A stretch of DNA of 64,000 bases from Pseudomonas sp. GM80 (GCF_000282515.1 NZ_AKJD01000015.1:1-64000); one strand, 5' to 3'. Shown: positions 33,486 through 42,841, counted from the stretch's first letter. The notes: generated from the letters alone by a model not told the origin. Numbers and translations: made by a program.

Positions 33486-33833
33486 GCTCGTCTCGGGCGC
33501 GTCAAGATTGCATAGGCGCGAGGTGTTTCTTGGTGAGTTGGCGCAGGTGGCTTTGGGTTGCGCTCAAAGCTTAGTTTTCCGACAGGACTGGAGGGGTAAC
33601 GCGAGGGGCTGATTTTCCACTATACGGGGTTTTGTGCACAAACCGACCGGGGGTTAGTGGATTGGACACTGAAAGCTAGATGCCGTCAGCCATAGGACAT
33701 GATTTAACATAATATACATTACACGTAACAAGATATTACAGATCTAGCCCAGTCACACACTGGAATTGAATCTCCAGCATTACCTCCAAGCACCTTTAAC
33801 CTCGCCGATTCCCATCCTTGAAATCTCCGCCTC
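33486..33833. other. A/T-rich gene-poor gap
   Basis: About 350 bases after the Mrr gene and before the end of the DUF985 gene. The middle (about 33700-33745) is strongly A/T-rich with ATAATATACATTACACGTAACA-like sequence. I see no reading frame with an RBS, no tRNA and no terminator with a T-run. It might be the scar of an insertion, but no target duplication is visible. Confidence 0.45.
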
Positions 33834-34349
33834 TCAATCATCCTCACGCGTCAGCATTTCTATCAGCACTCGATGCTGTGGAAACCGCGTCGACAGTTTC
33901 CGCCGATCACCAATCTCCATGTCCGCAAAATCGAATCCAGGTGAAACCGCTTCACTGATCAATCCAAATCCGTTCGAACCGCTCAGCAAGCGTGAAGCTT
34001 TCCAGATCCCGCCTGGTACGTGTAATTGCAATTGCTGACCGCTCAAAACTTCGCTACCCATCACCGGGGTTTGCAGTGAACCGTCAGCATGAATGAGGCT
34101 GTACTCAATGGCGTCGCCCAAATGGAAATAATGCAGAATGTCGGATTGGTTGAAATGGAACTGGCCCACCGGCGAATCTTCGGTCAGCAGATAGTAAATC
34201 GAGGTCATCAGGTATCGAGGACCACCCGTGGTTTCGAGCATTTCTCTACGATCAGCCTGATAGGTTCTGCGAAAATAGCCGCCTTCGACGTGAGGCTCCA
34301 GATCCAGCGCTTTGATGACGTCCTGTGCAGGGTTTGGGCATGAAATCAT
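33834..34349 (-). CDS. DUF985 cupin family protein
   Basis: 171-residue single-domain cupin of the DUF985 (Cupin_5) family. Characteristic elements are EPHVEGGYFRRTYQAD at the N-terminus, TSIYYLLTEDSPVGQFHFNQSDILHYFHLGD (metal-site histidines), GGIWKASRLLSG, GLISEAVSPGFDFADMEIG. Function unassigned, probably sugar- or nucleotide-related. The RBS GGAGAAGG is strong. A palindrome (34383-34416) lies 34-67 bases upstream of the start. Confidence 0.9.
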   Translation of the reverse strand: MISCPNPAQDVIKALDLEPHVEGGYFRRTYQADRREMLETTGGPRYLMTSIYYLLTEDSPVGQFHFNQSDILHYFHLGDAIEYSLIHADGSLQTPVMGSEVLSGQQLQLHVPGGIWKASRLLSGSNGFGLISEAVSPGFDFADMEIGDRRKLSTRFPQHRVLIEMLTREDD

Positions 34350-34382
34350 GACCTTCTCCGTAAGAATTGGCGGTTTTTTACT

Positions 34383-34416
34383 TTAGCTCTACTAAACGGT
34401 CATTTAGTAGAGCTAA
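34383..34416. promoter_or_regulatory. perfect 14-bp palindrome upstream of the DUF985 gene
   Basis: TTAGCTCTACTAAA (34383-34396) and TTTAGTAGAGCTAA (34403-34416) are perfect arms around cggtca. Its inner part (ACTAAA N6 TTTAGT) has the size and symmetry of a TetR-family operator. It sits upstream of the DUF985 gene and 39 bases after the end of the MFS gene on the same strand. No T-run follows on either strand, which argues against a simple terminator. Confidence 0.55.
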
Positions 34417-34454
34417 GTATTGACTCTAGTCGATGCCCTCCTCCAAAGGCACCT

Positions 34455-35924
34455 TCAGCGCGCCCTGATGCTATGCCGGGCGGTAATCACCGAACCCACG
34501 TGAACGCCTGAAATGTCCCCGCTCATCACTTTTCCTGCACGGGCCATTTCCCAGGCATCGCGGGCCTCGTCCAGGTCACGGTTGAGTGTTTCCGGTGTCT
34601 TGAACGTGGTGTACAGAGTGATCAACGTGAGCAGGCTCAGATAGCAAGCGATCGGCAGCCATGCATTGATCCCCGCGCTGGCATCGCCGTCATGGCTCGC
34701 CACTACCAGAGCGATGATGCCAGCCCCGATCATCGGCGCAATGCCCCCGGCGATGACCGCGGACACTTCCCGAGCGATCGATACCCCCATATAACGGTGA
34801 CGCGAGCCAAAGAGTTCAGGCATCAACGCAGCCTGGGTGCCGAACATGCCCCAGGTCCCGATGCCCAGCGCGATGGAGATCGCAATGATGCTCGCCACGA
34901 CATGGCCAAGACTCAGCACCCACCACACCGGAAATGCCAGGGCCAGTTGTAGCACTGCGAAAGCCCGGTAGACCACGACACGACCAAACCGGTCGCTGAG
35001 CTTTCCGGCGATTGGCACGGTCATCGCGCCGAGGCAGGCTGCACAGATCAGGGTCAAGACGCCCACCGGCCCTTGCAAACCCACGACGCCGACGATGTAG
35101 CTCACCGCCAAAGCCTGGTATATCGATGACCCACCGTTCTCTCCAAGGCGCAGCCCGATACCGAGCAACAACGTCGGTCTGGAGTGTTCCATCGCACTTT
35201 TCAATGGGTTGTCGCAGACACGCTTGAGCGCCTTGAGACGCACGAACGTCGGTGATTCCTGAAGCGACATGCGCATGTACAAGGCCAATGCCACGATGAC
35301 CACGCTGCTGAAAAACGGCACGCGCCAAAGCCCGCTCGCGATGACGTTGTCATTGCCGCTGACCACCAGGAAATACACCAGCGCCGCGAGGATGGTGCCC
35401 AACTGAATACCGAGGAATGGCAACGCCGCGTAGAAACCGCGCCGCCCCTCGGGAGCGTATTCGGTCATCATCACTGCCGCACCGGCCTGCTCCGCCCCGG
35501 CACCCAGCCCCTGCAAAAGGCGCAGGACGACTAACAATACTGGTGCCAGATAACCGATCTGATGGAAGGTAGGCAGTGCGCCAATCAGGGTGCTGGAAAT
35601 ACCCATCAACAGCACCGTCGACGTCAGCACGAACTTGCGCCCTACCCGATCACCCAGCATGCCGAACAGTACGCCGCCCAAGGGGCGTACCGCAAAGCCC
35701 AGAAAGTAGGTGCCGAAACTGGCGATCAGGCTCATGGCACGGCTCTGCTCGGGGAAGAACAGCGGCCCGAAGATCAGCGCCGAGGCCAAGGTATAAAGTG
35801 CGAAGTCGTAGTATTCAAGAGCGCTGCCCAAAGAGCAGGCCCAGGCGGCGCGATGCAGGTCTTTCTTTTGTTCGCGCGCATCGGGGATCAAAGCAACGTC
35901 GGATGGTGAGTGATCATGAGCCAT
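34455..35924 (-). CDS. MHS-family MFS transporter
   Basis: 489-residue inner-membrane transporter with about twelve helices. It is of the metabolite:H+ symporter family (KgtP/ShiA-like): SLGSALEYYDFALYT in helix 1, LGGVLFGMLGDRVGRKFVL in the helix 2-3 loop, and RLLQGLGAGAEQAGAA. Family substrates include shikimate, alpha-ketoglutarate and other organic acids. Being in the operon with a shikimate/quinate dehydrogenase gene makes shikimate, quinate or a related hydroaromatic acid the likely cargo. RBS GGAGG. Confidence 0.92.
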   Translation of the reverse strand: MAHDHSPSDVALIPDAREQKKDLHRAAWACSLGSALEYYDFALYTLASALIFGPLFFPEQSRAMSLIASFGTYFLGFAVRPLGGVLFGMLGDRVGRKFVLTSTVLLMGISSTLIGALPTFHQIGYLAPVLLVVLRLLQGLGAGAEQAGAAVMMTEYAPEGRRGFYAALPFLGIQLGTILAALVYFLVVSGNDNVIASGLWRVPFFSSVVIVALALYMRMSLQESPTFVRLKALKRVCDNPLKSAMEHSRPTLLLGIGLRLGENGGSSIYQALAVSYIVGVVGLQGPVGVLTLICAACLGAMTVPIAGKLSDRFGRVVVYRAFAVLQLALAFPVWWVLSLGHVVASIIAISIALGIGTWGMFGTQAALMPELFGSRHRYMGVSIAREVSAVIAGGIAPMIGAGIIALVVASHDGDASAGINAWLPIACYLSLLTLITLYTTFKTPETLNRDLDEARDAWEMARAGKVMSGDISGVHVGSVITARHSIRAR

Positions 35925-35980
35925 CGTGTTACCTCCAGGTGCCTTTCTGGCATCTTGTTATTGACCGGTAGTGGGATTGC

Positions 35981-36796
35981 TTACAATTTCAGGCGCTGTA
36001 TTTCCTTGAGCATGGCCTGCTCCATGATGTCGATGGGCGCGTCTCTGCCGGTGTACAGCTCGATCTGCCGACAAGCCTGATGCACCAACATGCGAGTGCC
36101 GGCGACGGTGCGGCAACCCAGCGTTTTGGCTTGCAACAGCAGCGCGGTCTGCACCGGCATGAAAGCCACATCCATCACAATCAAGTGGCTGGCCAGAACG
36201 CCGTCCAGTGGATTGCTCTCGGGCTGTTTGAAACCTACGGAGGTGGCGTTGATGACGATGTCGAACGACGTCGCCGCAAATGCTCCGACGTTGCCGCCCC
36301 ACCGGGCGCCGAGATCCTCGGCCAGGGCGGCACCACGTTCGATGCTGCGGTTGAATACCGTGACTTCCGCCGCTGCTTGCAGGCAACCGTAAACCACCGC
36401 GCGAGCTGCTCCGCCGGCACCGATCACAGCGATACGCTTACCACTCAGCTCGGTGACTTCTTGCAGGGCGCGCACGGCTCCCAGGTAGTCGGTGTTGTAA
36501 CCGGTCAACACGCCCTCGACGTTGTTGATGGTGTTGACCGCACCAATCACTTGGGCCGATTCGTCGATCTTGTCCAGACAAGACATGACTGCAGTTTTGT
36601 ACGGCATCGAAACGTTCATGCCGCGCACGCCCAGCGCGCGAATGGCCGCCACGGCCGCAACCGGATCTTCAACGCCGAAACAGACAAAGGTGTAGTCCAG
36701 GCCCAATGCGGCGTAAGCGGCGTTGTGGATTTTTGCCGAAAGCGAAAACGGCGACCCCATGATGGATCCACACAAGGTTGGCAGGGATTGAGGCAT
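35981..36796 (-). CDS. shikimate/quinate dehydrogenase family enzyme
   Basis: 271-residue NAD(P)-dependent enzyme of the AroE family. GSIMGSPFSLSAKIHNAA is a modified form of the substrate site; GMNVSMPYKTAVM carries the catalytic Lys; INNVEGVLTGYNTDYLG and VIGAGGAARAVVYG are the substrate Asp and dinucleotide loop; FNRS follows. Most AroE proteins begin the N-terminal motif GxPxxHSxSPxxHN; here it is G-S-P-F-S-L-S-A-K-I-H-N. Start taken at ATG with AAGGA, trimming 38 residues. Context (MFS, SDR, LysR) argues for a catabolic rather than biosynthetic role. Confidence 0.88.
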   Translation of the reverse strand: MPQSLPTLCGSIMGSPFSLSAKIHNAAYAALGLDYTFVCFGVEDPVAAVAAIRALGVRGMNVSMPYKTAVMSCLDKIDESAQVIGAVNTINNVEGVLTGYNTDYLGAVRALQEVTELSGKRIAVIGAGGAARAVVYGCLQAAAEVTVFNRSIERGAALAEDLGARWGGNVGAFAATSFDIVINATSVGFKQPESNPLDGVLASHLIVMDVAFMPVQTALLLQAKTLGCRTVAGTRMLVHQACRQIELYTGRDAPIDIMEQAMLKEIQRLKL

Positions 36797-36816
36797 GTTG
36801 GTGTCCTTCACGAGAG

Positions 36817-37581
36817 TTAGACGACGCTGGTCAAGCCACCATCGACGAAAAGGGTCTGGCCGTTGACGAAGTCGGAGGCTGACGAAGCGAGAAACACCGC
36901 CGCACCGCACAGTTCCTCGACATTGCCCCAGCGTCCGGCAGGCGTTCGTTGCATCAGCCAGTCGGAAAAAGCCGAGTCATCGACCAGCGCCTGGTTCAGT
37001 TCGGTTCGGAAATAGCCAGGGGCCAAGGCATTGATCTGCAGGCCATGCCTGGCCCAGTCGGCGCACATGCCACGAGTGAGCATGCGCACGGCCCCTTTGC
37101 TGGCGGCATACGGTGCGATAGAGGCGCGAGCCAGTTCGCTTTGTACCGAGCCGATGTTGATGATCTTGCCGCGCCGGCGAGCAATCATGTGTCGGGCCAC
37201 GGCCTTGGACACGTTGAAGACGCCATCGAGATTGGTGCTCATGAGTCGATGCCAGTCTTGCGCACTCACGTCTTCAAGCGCCTGACGATGTTGCAAACCG
37301 GCGTTGTTGATCAGAATGTCGATCGGGCCTGAGCGGTGTTCCAGCGCATCGATCGCGGTTGCAACGGCCTGGTGGTCGGTCACGTCGAACAATGAATATT
37401 CCGCGTCCAGCCCCTCATCCCGTAACAACGCGCAGGCACTTTGTGCGCGTTGGGCATCGCGACCATTAATCACCACCTGAGCGCCCGCCTGTGCCAACCC
37501 GCGCGCCAGGGCCAGTCCAATACCTCGCACCGAGCCGGTGATCAGCGCCCGACGCTGATTCAGGCGAAAGTTGTCGATCAT
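36817..37581 (-). CDS. SDR oxidoreductase, gluconate 5-dehydrogenase-like
   Basis: 254-residue classical short-chain dehydrogenase. Cofactor loop TGSVRGIGLALARG (16-29), NNAG at the catalytic centre, Ser in INIGSVQSE, and YAASKGAV (Y-x-x-x-K). The C-terminal AVFLASSASDFVNGQTLFVDGG is typical of the gluconate 5-dehydrogenase/3-oxoacyl reductase subfamily. First gene of a minus-strand operon continued by the shikimate/quinate dehydrogenase and the MFS transporter, and divergent from the LysR gene. RBS GGGGAGG. Confidence 0.92.
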   Translation of the reverse strand: MIDNFRLNQRRALITGSVRGIGLALARGLAQAGAQVVINGRDAQRAQSACALLRDEGLDAEYSLFDVTDHQAVATAIDALEHRSGPIDILINNAGLQHRQALEDVSAQDWHRLMSTNLDGVFNVSKAVARHMIARRRGKIINIGSVQSELARASIAPYAASKGAVRMLTRGMCADWARHGLQINALAPGYFRTELNQALVDDSAFSDWLMQRTPAGRWGNVEELCGAAVFLASSASDFVNGQTLFVDGGLTSVV

Positions 37582-37663
37582 CTGTGCCTCCCCTTCTTGG
37601 TTTTATGCATAGGGCAACGACCCCACTTTCGACCGCTTCCGCCCCGGCGTGCCAATCGTTTAT

Positions 37664-37694
37664 GGTGATGCCGTAATCACCGATCGTGATCACC
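37664..37694. promoter_or_regulatory. LysR-type operator with three related half sites
   Basis: GGTGAT (37664-37669), six bases, ATCACC (37676-37681), then a further ATCACC at 37689-37694 within GTGATCAC. It lies in the 141-base gap between the divergent SDR and LysR genes, which is the classic place for a LysR recognition site plus a downstream activation site (spacing 13). Confidence 0.6.
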
Positions 37695-37722
37695 AGAAAC
37701 ACCGTACGGATCAGGAGGATCA

Positions 37723-38604
37723 ATGGAACTCAAGCATTTGCGGGCATTTGCAGCCTTGGCTGAGGAACTGCACTTTGGTCGTGCGGCAGCGCGTCTGCAC
37801 ATTGTCCAGCCGGCGTTGAGTGCGCAGATACGCGCACTGGAAGACGATGTAGGCGCGCTGTTGTTCGAACGTGATCGTCACGGCGTCGAGTTGACCGAAG
37901 AAGGTGCGCTGTTTCTCCCCGAGGCCTTGGCAACCCTGCGTCAGGCCGCTCGGGCCCGTGAAGTGTTGCAACAGGCTGCAGCCGGAGAAGCCGGGGTGCT
38001 GCGTCTGGCATTTGTGTCGTCGACGCTGGCGCACTTGTTGCCAACGCTTGTGCGTACGCTGGAGCAGCGCTACCCGCGCATCGAGCTGGAACTCAAGGAC
38101 ATGCCCTCGCTGCCGCAGACCCGGGCTTTGCTGGACAACGCCCTGGATTTCGGTCTGGTGCGCTTACCCTTGAATGTGCCTGGCGTACACACCCGTTTGC
38201 TCTTCGAGGAGTCGCTGGTGGTGGCGCTGCCGCAAGACCACGCACTTTGCAGCCAGGCTCGTATAAAACCTCAGGATCTGGCCGGGTCTGCGGTATTGGT
38301 GCTCGCGCGCAAATTCGCGCCCGGTTTATACGACCAAATGCTGGCGGGTTTTCATCGCCGCAAAGTGACGTTGACCATCGCCCGGGAAATGGGTGAGTTC
38401 ACTACACAATTGGCGTTGGTCGCTGCGGGGCTGGGCGTCGGTATTTTGCCAGGTGGCGCCGCTTCAGCGCTGCCAGTCGGCGTGGTGACCCGGCCACTGG
38501 CGCTGCCCATGAGCGGCGCGGGCATCGGTGTGGCCTGGCTCGGACTGGAAAACCCTCGTAAACGGGCATTGATGACAGTGCTGGACGAACTCTATCCAGC
38601 GTAA
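37723..38604 (+). CDS. LysR-family transcriptional regulator
   Basis: 293-residue regulator. N-terminal winged helix: MELKHLRAFAALAEELHFGRAAARLHIVQPALSAQIRALEDDVGALLFER, then a periplasmic-binding-like effector domain (about 90-290). The HFGRAA-xxL-xxQPxLSxQI pattern places it in the CatR/BenM-like group of LTTRs that respond to aromatic or hydroaromatic acids. RBS AGGAGG. It is divergent from the SDR / dehydrogenase / MFS operon and likely its activator. Confidence 0.93.
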   Translation: MELKHLRAFAALAEELHFGRAAARLHIVQPALSAQIRALEDDVGALLFERDRHGVELTEEGALFLPEALATLRQAARAREVLQQAAAGEAGVLRLAFVSSTLAHLLPTLVRTLEQRYPRIELELKDMPSLPQTRALLDNALDFGLVRLPLNVPGVHTRLLFEESLVVALPQDHALCSQARIKPQDLAGSAVLVLARKFAPGLYDQMLAGFHRRKVTLTIAREMGEFTTQLALVAAGLGVGILPGGAASALPVGVVTRPLALPMSGAGIGVAWLGLENPRKRALMTVLDELYPA

Positions 38605-38862
38605 GAAATACATCCAATGTTCCGGCAACTGATGTTTGATCCCTTCAGTGAGTGAGTTTCAGACGCTAAGGGCAGCATCATCAGCGTCAACTCGTCACCG
38701 CACGGAACGGGAATGACTCAAGGTAGCGTTCGCTGATCGCACGACATCAAGTGCCGCCCCTCCTTCACTGGCCAATTGTTTGGCAGGCTATGCACACCGG
38801 TGCAGTCACCGTGATTCAAGCGGTTTTTGCAGCCAGATTTCGCTGTCTAGTCAACATGAAAC

Positions 38863-39567
38863 ATGGGGTACGCCTTGATCGATAAAACGTTTGAATCCAT
38901 CGCTGCCGCACTTGATGGGATAGCCGATGGCTCGACCATCATGGTCGGTGGTTTTGGTACCGCCGGCATGCCATCCGAACTTGTGGATGGTGTGATCGCC
39001 TCGGGCGCCCGCGAGCTGACCATCATCAGCAACAATGCCGGCAATGGTGAAATCGGTCTCGCCGCCTTGCTCAAGGCTGGGCGGGTTGCCAAGGTCATCT
39101 GTTCGTTTCCGCGCCAATCCGATTCCTACGTATTCGACGAACTCTACCTGGCCGGAAAGGTACAGCTTGAAGTCGTTCCGCAGGGCAACCTGGCGGAACG
39201 CATCCGCGCCGCCGGTTCAGGCATCGGTGCGTTTTATTCGCCAACAGGCTATGGAACGCTACTGGCTGAAGGCAAGGAGACCCGGGTGATCGACGGTCGC
39301 AACTACGTGCTGGAAATGCCGTTGCACGCCGATGTGGCATTGATCAAAGCAGAAAAAGGTGATCGCTGGGGCAACCTTACCTATCGCAAGGCCGCGCGCA
39401 ATTTCGGACCGATCATGGCCATGGCGGCGACAACGGCCATCGCTCAGGTCAACCAGATCGTCGAGTTGGGCGAGCTAGACCCCGAGCACATTGTCACACC
39501 GGGGATTTTCGTTCAGCGCGTGGTCGCTGTGCCGTTCGCCCGTCTTCCGAAAGCCAACGTCAACTGA
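38863..39567 (+). CDS. pcaI: 3-oxoadipate CoA-transferase subunit A
   Basis: 234-residue alpha subunit of a CoA-transferase that moves CoA from succinyl-CoA to 3-oxoadipate, the last activation step of the beta-ketoadipate pathway. MVGGFGTAGMPSELVDG and ISNNAGNGEIGLAAL are diagnostic; LPLHADVAL and NLTYRKAARNFGPIMA follow. Comparison with the family suggests that translation may begin at the TTG at 38875 (giving MIDKTFES) with GGGG upstream; the ATG at 38863 lacks a good RBS. pcaJ follows after eight bases. Confidence 0.93.
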   Translation: MGYALIDKTFESIAAALDGIADGSTIMVGGFGTAGMPSELVDGVIASGARELTIISNNAGNGEIGLAALLKAGRVAKVICSFPRQSDSYVFDELYLAGKVQLEVVPQGNLAERIRAAGSGIGAFYSPTGYGTLLAEGKETRVIDGRNYVLEMPLHADVALIKAEKGDRWGNLTYRKAARNFGPIMAMAATTAIAQVNQIVELGELDPEHIVTPGIFVQRVVAVPFARLPKANVN

Positions 39568-39575
39568 GGCCCGCC

Positions 39576-40217
39576 ATGACTGTTATGAACAAACTCTCGC
39601 GTAGCGAAATGGCCCAGCGTGTGGCCGACGATATTCTTGAAGGCTCTTACGTGAACCTCGGCATTGGCGTGCCGACGCTGGTGGCCAATTATCTGGGTGA
39701 CAAGGAAGTGTTCCTGCACAGCGAAAACGGTGTGTTGGGCATGGGCCCGAGTCCGGCGCCGGGCGAGGAAGACGATGATCTGATCAATGCCGGCAAGCAA
39801 CACGTAACACTGCTGGCCGGGGGTGCCTACTTTCATCACGCCGACTCCTTTTCAATGATGCGTGGTGGACACATCGATATCGCCGTTCTGGGTGCTTTTC
39901 AGGTCTCGGTCAACGGTGACCTGGCCAACTGGCACACCGGTGCTGAAGGTTCCATCCCGGCCGTGGGCGGCGCCATGGACCTCGCGACTGGCGCACGCCA
40001 AGTGTTCGTCATGATGGATCACCTGACCAAGACAGGCGAAAGCAAGTTGGTGCCGCAATGCACCTACCCGCTGACCGGCATTGGCTGTGTGACGAGGATT
40101 TATACTGACTTGGCCATCCTCGACGTCACGCCTGAGGGCTTGCAGGTCAGGGAGATTCTGGCTGATATCAGCTTTGAAGATCTGCAATCGCTCAGTGGTG
40201 TGCCGCTGATCCAGTGA
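39576..40217 (+). CDS. pcaJ: 3-oxoadipate CoA-transferase subunit B
   Basis: 213-residue beta subunit. The active-site glutamate lies in FLHSENGVLGMGP; the oxyanion-glycine loop in YVNLGIGVPTLVANYL at the N-terminus, and MMDHLTKTGESKLVPQCTYPLTG follows. GAGG eight bases before ATG. With PcaI it forms the transferase. Neighbouring transport and hydroaromatic dehydrogenase genes fit feeding of protocatechuate-type intermediates, but the ring-cleavage genes are outside the window. Confidence 0.93.
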   Translation: MTVMNKLSRSEMAQRVADDILEGSYVNLGIGVPTLVANYLGDKEVFLHSENGVLGMGPSPAPGEEDDDLINAGKQHVTLLAGGAYFHHADSFSMMRGGHIDIAVLGAFQVSVNGDLANWHTGAEGSIPAVGGAMDLATGARQVFVMMDHLTKTGESKLVPQCTYPLTGIGCVTRIYTDLAILDVTPEGLQVREILADISFEDLQSLSGVPLIQ

Positions 40218-40339
40218 CGGGGTTCGTCGGTTCGCTCCCCCCTGCGCCGGACGACATTGCGTACGTCCGGCGATGGATTCTGACGCTTGAGTTTCAAAAC
40301 CGCAGGGCCAGCGCTGGCGGTCGAGGCTGATCAGAGTGC

Positions 40340-41518
40340 TCAGGCGAGAAAGTCTTCCACCAGTTTTACCCAGCAATCGGCGCCCAGTCGGATCAGCTCA
40401 TCATTGAAGTCGTAGTGCGGGTTGTGCACGGAGCAGCCGTGAAACTCGCCCTCACCATTGCCCAGCAAGAAATAGCACCCCGGCACTTCTGCGAGCATCC
40501 AGGCGAAGTCTTCGGTACCCATGACCTTTGGTCCTCGGCTTTGCAGGTGGCCAGGTTCAAAAAGTGGTTCAAGGCTTTCGCGCACTCTTTGTGTTTCGGT
40601 GGCGTCGTTGATCAGTGCCGGGGCCAGCGGAGTGAATTCCAGGTCAATGCTCACGCCGAATGATTGCTCGTGACCGCGGATGATCTGCTCGAGTCGCCGA
40701 TTGATCTTTTGCTGAGTCTGCGGAGTATCGGTACGCACGCTGATCAGCATGCGCGCCTCATCAGGAATGATGTTGTAGACACTCCCGGCCTGGAGCATGC
40801 CGATGCTGATCACCGCGTATTCTTCCGGGCCGAGGTTGCGCGATTTGATGGTCTGGATCGCGTTGATAAGGCTGGCCACCACGGGTAGTGGATCAACCGA
40901 CTTCTCTGGCATGGCGCCGTGTCCACCTTGGCCGGTGATGAGCAGTGACACACGTTCCGAGGACGCCATGGTCGGCCCTGCCTGAACCACGGCCGTGCCC
41001 AAGGGGTAACCGGGCATGTTATGCAGCGCGAAAATCGCATCGCAGGGAAACCGTTGGAACAGGCCGTCATCGATCATCGCCTTGGCCCCACACAAGCCCT
41101 CCTCGTCCGGTTGGAAAATCAGATTCAGGGTGCCGTTGAATTCGCCGTGGGTTGCCAGACGATAAGCCGCCGCGAGCAGGATTGCGGTGTGCCCGTCATG
41201 CCCGCAGGCGTGCATGCGATCGGCAATCTGGCTGGCATGCGCAAAGGTGTTTTTTTCTTGCATGGGCAGCGCGTCCATGTCGGCGCGCAGACCGATACGG
41301 CGTGGGCCCTCGCCTCTTTTCAGGACACCGACCAGGCCATGCCCGCCGATACCGCGATGCACCTGATAGCCCCATTGCGTCAGTTTGGCGGCGACCAGTT
41401 CAGCGGTGTTCGGGGTTTCGCCGCCCAACTCAGGCGCAGCATGAATTTGTCGGCGCAAGGCGATGAAGCTTTGCAGTTCGGTTTCGCTTAACGCTGATTT
41501 ATTTTGTTGGTTGCGCAT
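40340..41518 (-). CDS. M20 family amidohydrolase (hippurate hydrolase type)
   Basis: 392-residue metallopeptidase/amidohydrolase. Zinc-site motifs: RADMDALPM, HACGHDGHTAILL, FQPDEEGLCGAKAM (catalytic Glu-Glu), and the late TEDFAWM. A dimerisation domain lies in between (about 190-300). Enzymes of this type cut N-acyl amino acids, for example hippurate to benzoate and glycine. It starts three bases after the MFS gene on the same strand, so MFS and hydrolase are co-expressed. Converges with pcaJ. Confidence 0.92.
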   Translation of the reverse strand: MRNQQNKSALSETELQSFIALRRQIHAAPELGGETPNTAELVAAKLTQWGYQVHRGIGGHGLVGVLKRGEGPRRIGLRADMDALPMQEKNTFAHASQIADRMHACGHDGHTAILLAAAYRLATHGEFNGTLNLIFQPDEEGLCGAKAMIDDGLFQRFPCDAIFALHNMPGYPLGTAVVQAGPTMASSERVSLLITGQGGHGAMPEKSVDPLPVVASLINAIQTIKSRNLGPEEYAVISIGMLQAGSVYNIIPDEARMLISVRTDTPQTQQKINRRLEQIIRGHEQSFGVSIDLEFTPLAPALINDATETQRVRESLEPLFEPGHLQSRGPKVMGTEDFAWMLAEVPGCYFLLGNGEGEFHGCSVHNPHYDFNDELIRLGADCWVKLVEDFLA

Positions 41519-41521
41519 GGG

Positions 41522-42841
41522 TCAGTCTCGTCCAATGTTTTCCGGGAACAGTTTCAGGCAGCACAGGCTGATCACCCCGCCGACAAGCAGGTAGAACGCC
41601 GGAGCCGTGGGTGTGTCGAGTGCCGAGGTTAGCCATGTGGCGATCAACGGCGAGAAACCGCCGAACAAGGTGACGCCGAAGCTGTAACTCACCGAGGTGC
41701 CGAGCGCGCGGTGGGGCTTGGCGAAGGCTTCCATGATCATCGCGAAAAACGCCCCCGAGCCCACGCAACCTGGCAGGACCAGCAGTGCAACGATCAGCAT
41801 CGCGATGTACAAGTCAGTGGTATGCGACAACAGCCAAAGTGCGGGCCATGCTGCGATAACCGGTAAGGTCATCGTCCAGACCAACAGTTTTTTGCGCAGA
41901 CCGTGGCGGTCGGCGTAACGCCCTGCAATTGGAGTGATGATCGCCAGGCACGCGGCTGCAACGCAGGCAATCGCCAAGGCGCTGCGCTGCGGATAATGCA
42001 GCGCGCTCACCAGATACGCCGGCATATAGAAAATGAACAAATACATGCCGATGGTGGCGCTCGCCATCAGGCCGGTGGCGAGTGCGGTGTTGCGCAGATC
42101 AATGACCTCGCGCCAGCCGGGTTTGCGCACGGTTGAAGGGGCGGCGCTGATCGTGGTCTGTTCAAGGGTTTCCGGCAGGCAGCGGCGGATGTACCAGCCG
42201 ACAGGGCCAATCAGCAAACCGATGACAAAAGGAATACGCCAACCCCATGCTTCCAGGTCGGGCGCGGTCATGACACTGCTCAGAAGAAGTCCGATGCCAG
42301 CCCCGACCAGCGCCGCGTAACCCTGACTCGCAGCTTGCCAACTTACATTGCTGCACCGATGGTTCGTCGCCGACGATTCCATCATCAACACCGAGGCGGT
42401 GCCGATTTCGCCGCCAGCGGAAAAACCTTGAGTCAGCCGGCCGATAACCAGCAGAGCAGTGCCCAATACCCCGGCTTGCTGATAAGTGGGGGCGAATGCG
42501 ATCAGCGCTGTACCTAGAGTCATCAGTGCGATGGTCAGCGTTAGCGCGGCCTTGCGCCCTTTCCTGTCGGCGAAACGGCCAATCACCATTGCTCCGACCG
42601 GACGCATCAGAAAGCCCACTCCGAACGCCGTCAACGACATCAGCAATGAGGCGATCGGCGACTGGGCGGGGAAAAAGTTCTTGGCGATGATCACGGCAAA
42701 AAAGCTGTAGATCGTGAAGTCGTACATTTCCAGGGCATTGCCCAGGGCGCACGCTACAGTGGCTTTTCTTGAGTTGGATGTGGCCGGATTGGAACGCATC
42801 GTTCCGTCGGCCAGGGAAGTGTCCGAATGCAGGGTCGTCAT
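41522..42841 (-). CDS. MHS-family MFS transporter (with M20 hydrolase)
   Basis: 439-residue membrane transporter with about twelve helices. ALGNALEMYDFTIYSFFAV, LMRPVGAMVIGRFADRKGRKAAL and LIGRLTQGFSAGGEIG are MHS family elements (ProP/KgtP-like). Start taken at the ATG preceded by GGAGCG; the frame extends 13 residues further without RBS. It precedes the M20 amidohydrolase by three bases, so it probably imports that enzyme's N-acyl substrate. A second member of the same family occurs at 34455-35924. Confidence 0.92.
   Translation of the reverse strand: MTTLHSDTSLADGTMRSNPATSNSRKATVACALGNALEMYDFTIYSFFAVIIAKNFFPAQSPIASLLMSLTAFGVGFLMRPVGAMVIGRFADRKGRKAALTLTIALMTLGTALIAFAPTYQQAGVLGTALLVIGRLTQGFSAGGEIGTASVLMMESSATNHRCSNVSWQAASQGYAALVGAGIGLLLSSVMTAPDLEAWGWRIPFVIGLLIGPVGWYIRRCLPETLEQTTISAAPSTVRKPGWREVIDLRNTALATGLMASATIGMYLFIFYMPAYLVSALHYPQRSALAIACVAAACLAIITPIAGRYADRHGLRKKLLVWTMTLPVIAAWPALWLLSHTTDLYIAMLIVALLVLPGCVGSGAFFAMIMEAFAKPHRALGTSVSYSFGVTLFGGFSPLIATWLTSALDTPTAPAFYLLVGGVISLCCLKLFPENIGRD

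Noticed and set aside
33600-33760. Possible insertion-sequence end or phage attachment site in an A/T-rich gap
   Set aside because: No inverted terminal repeat pair, target duplication, integrase or tRNA was found nearby.
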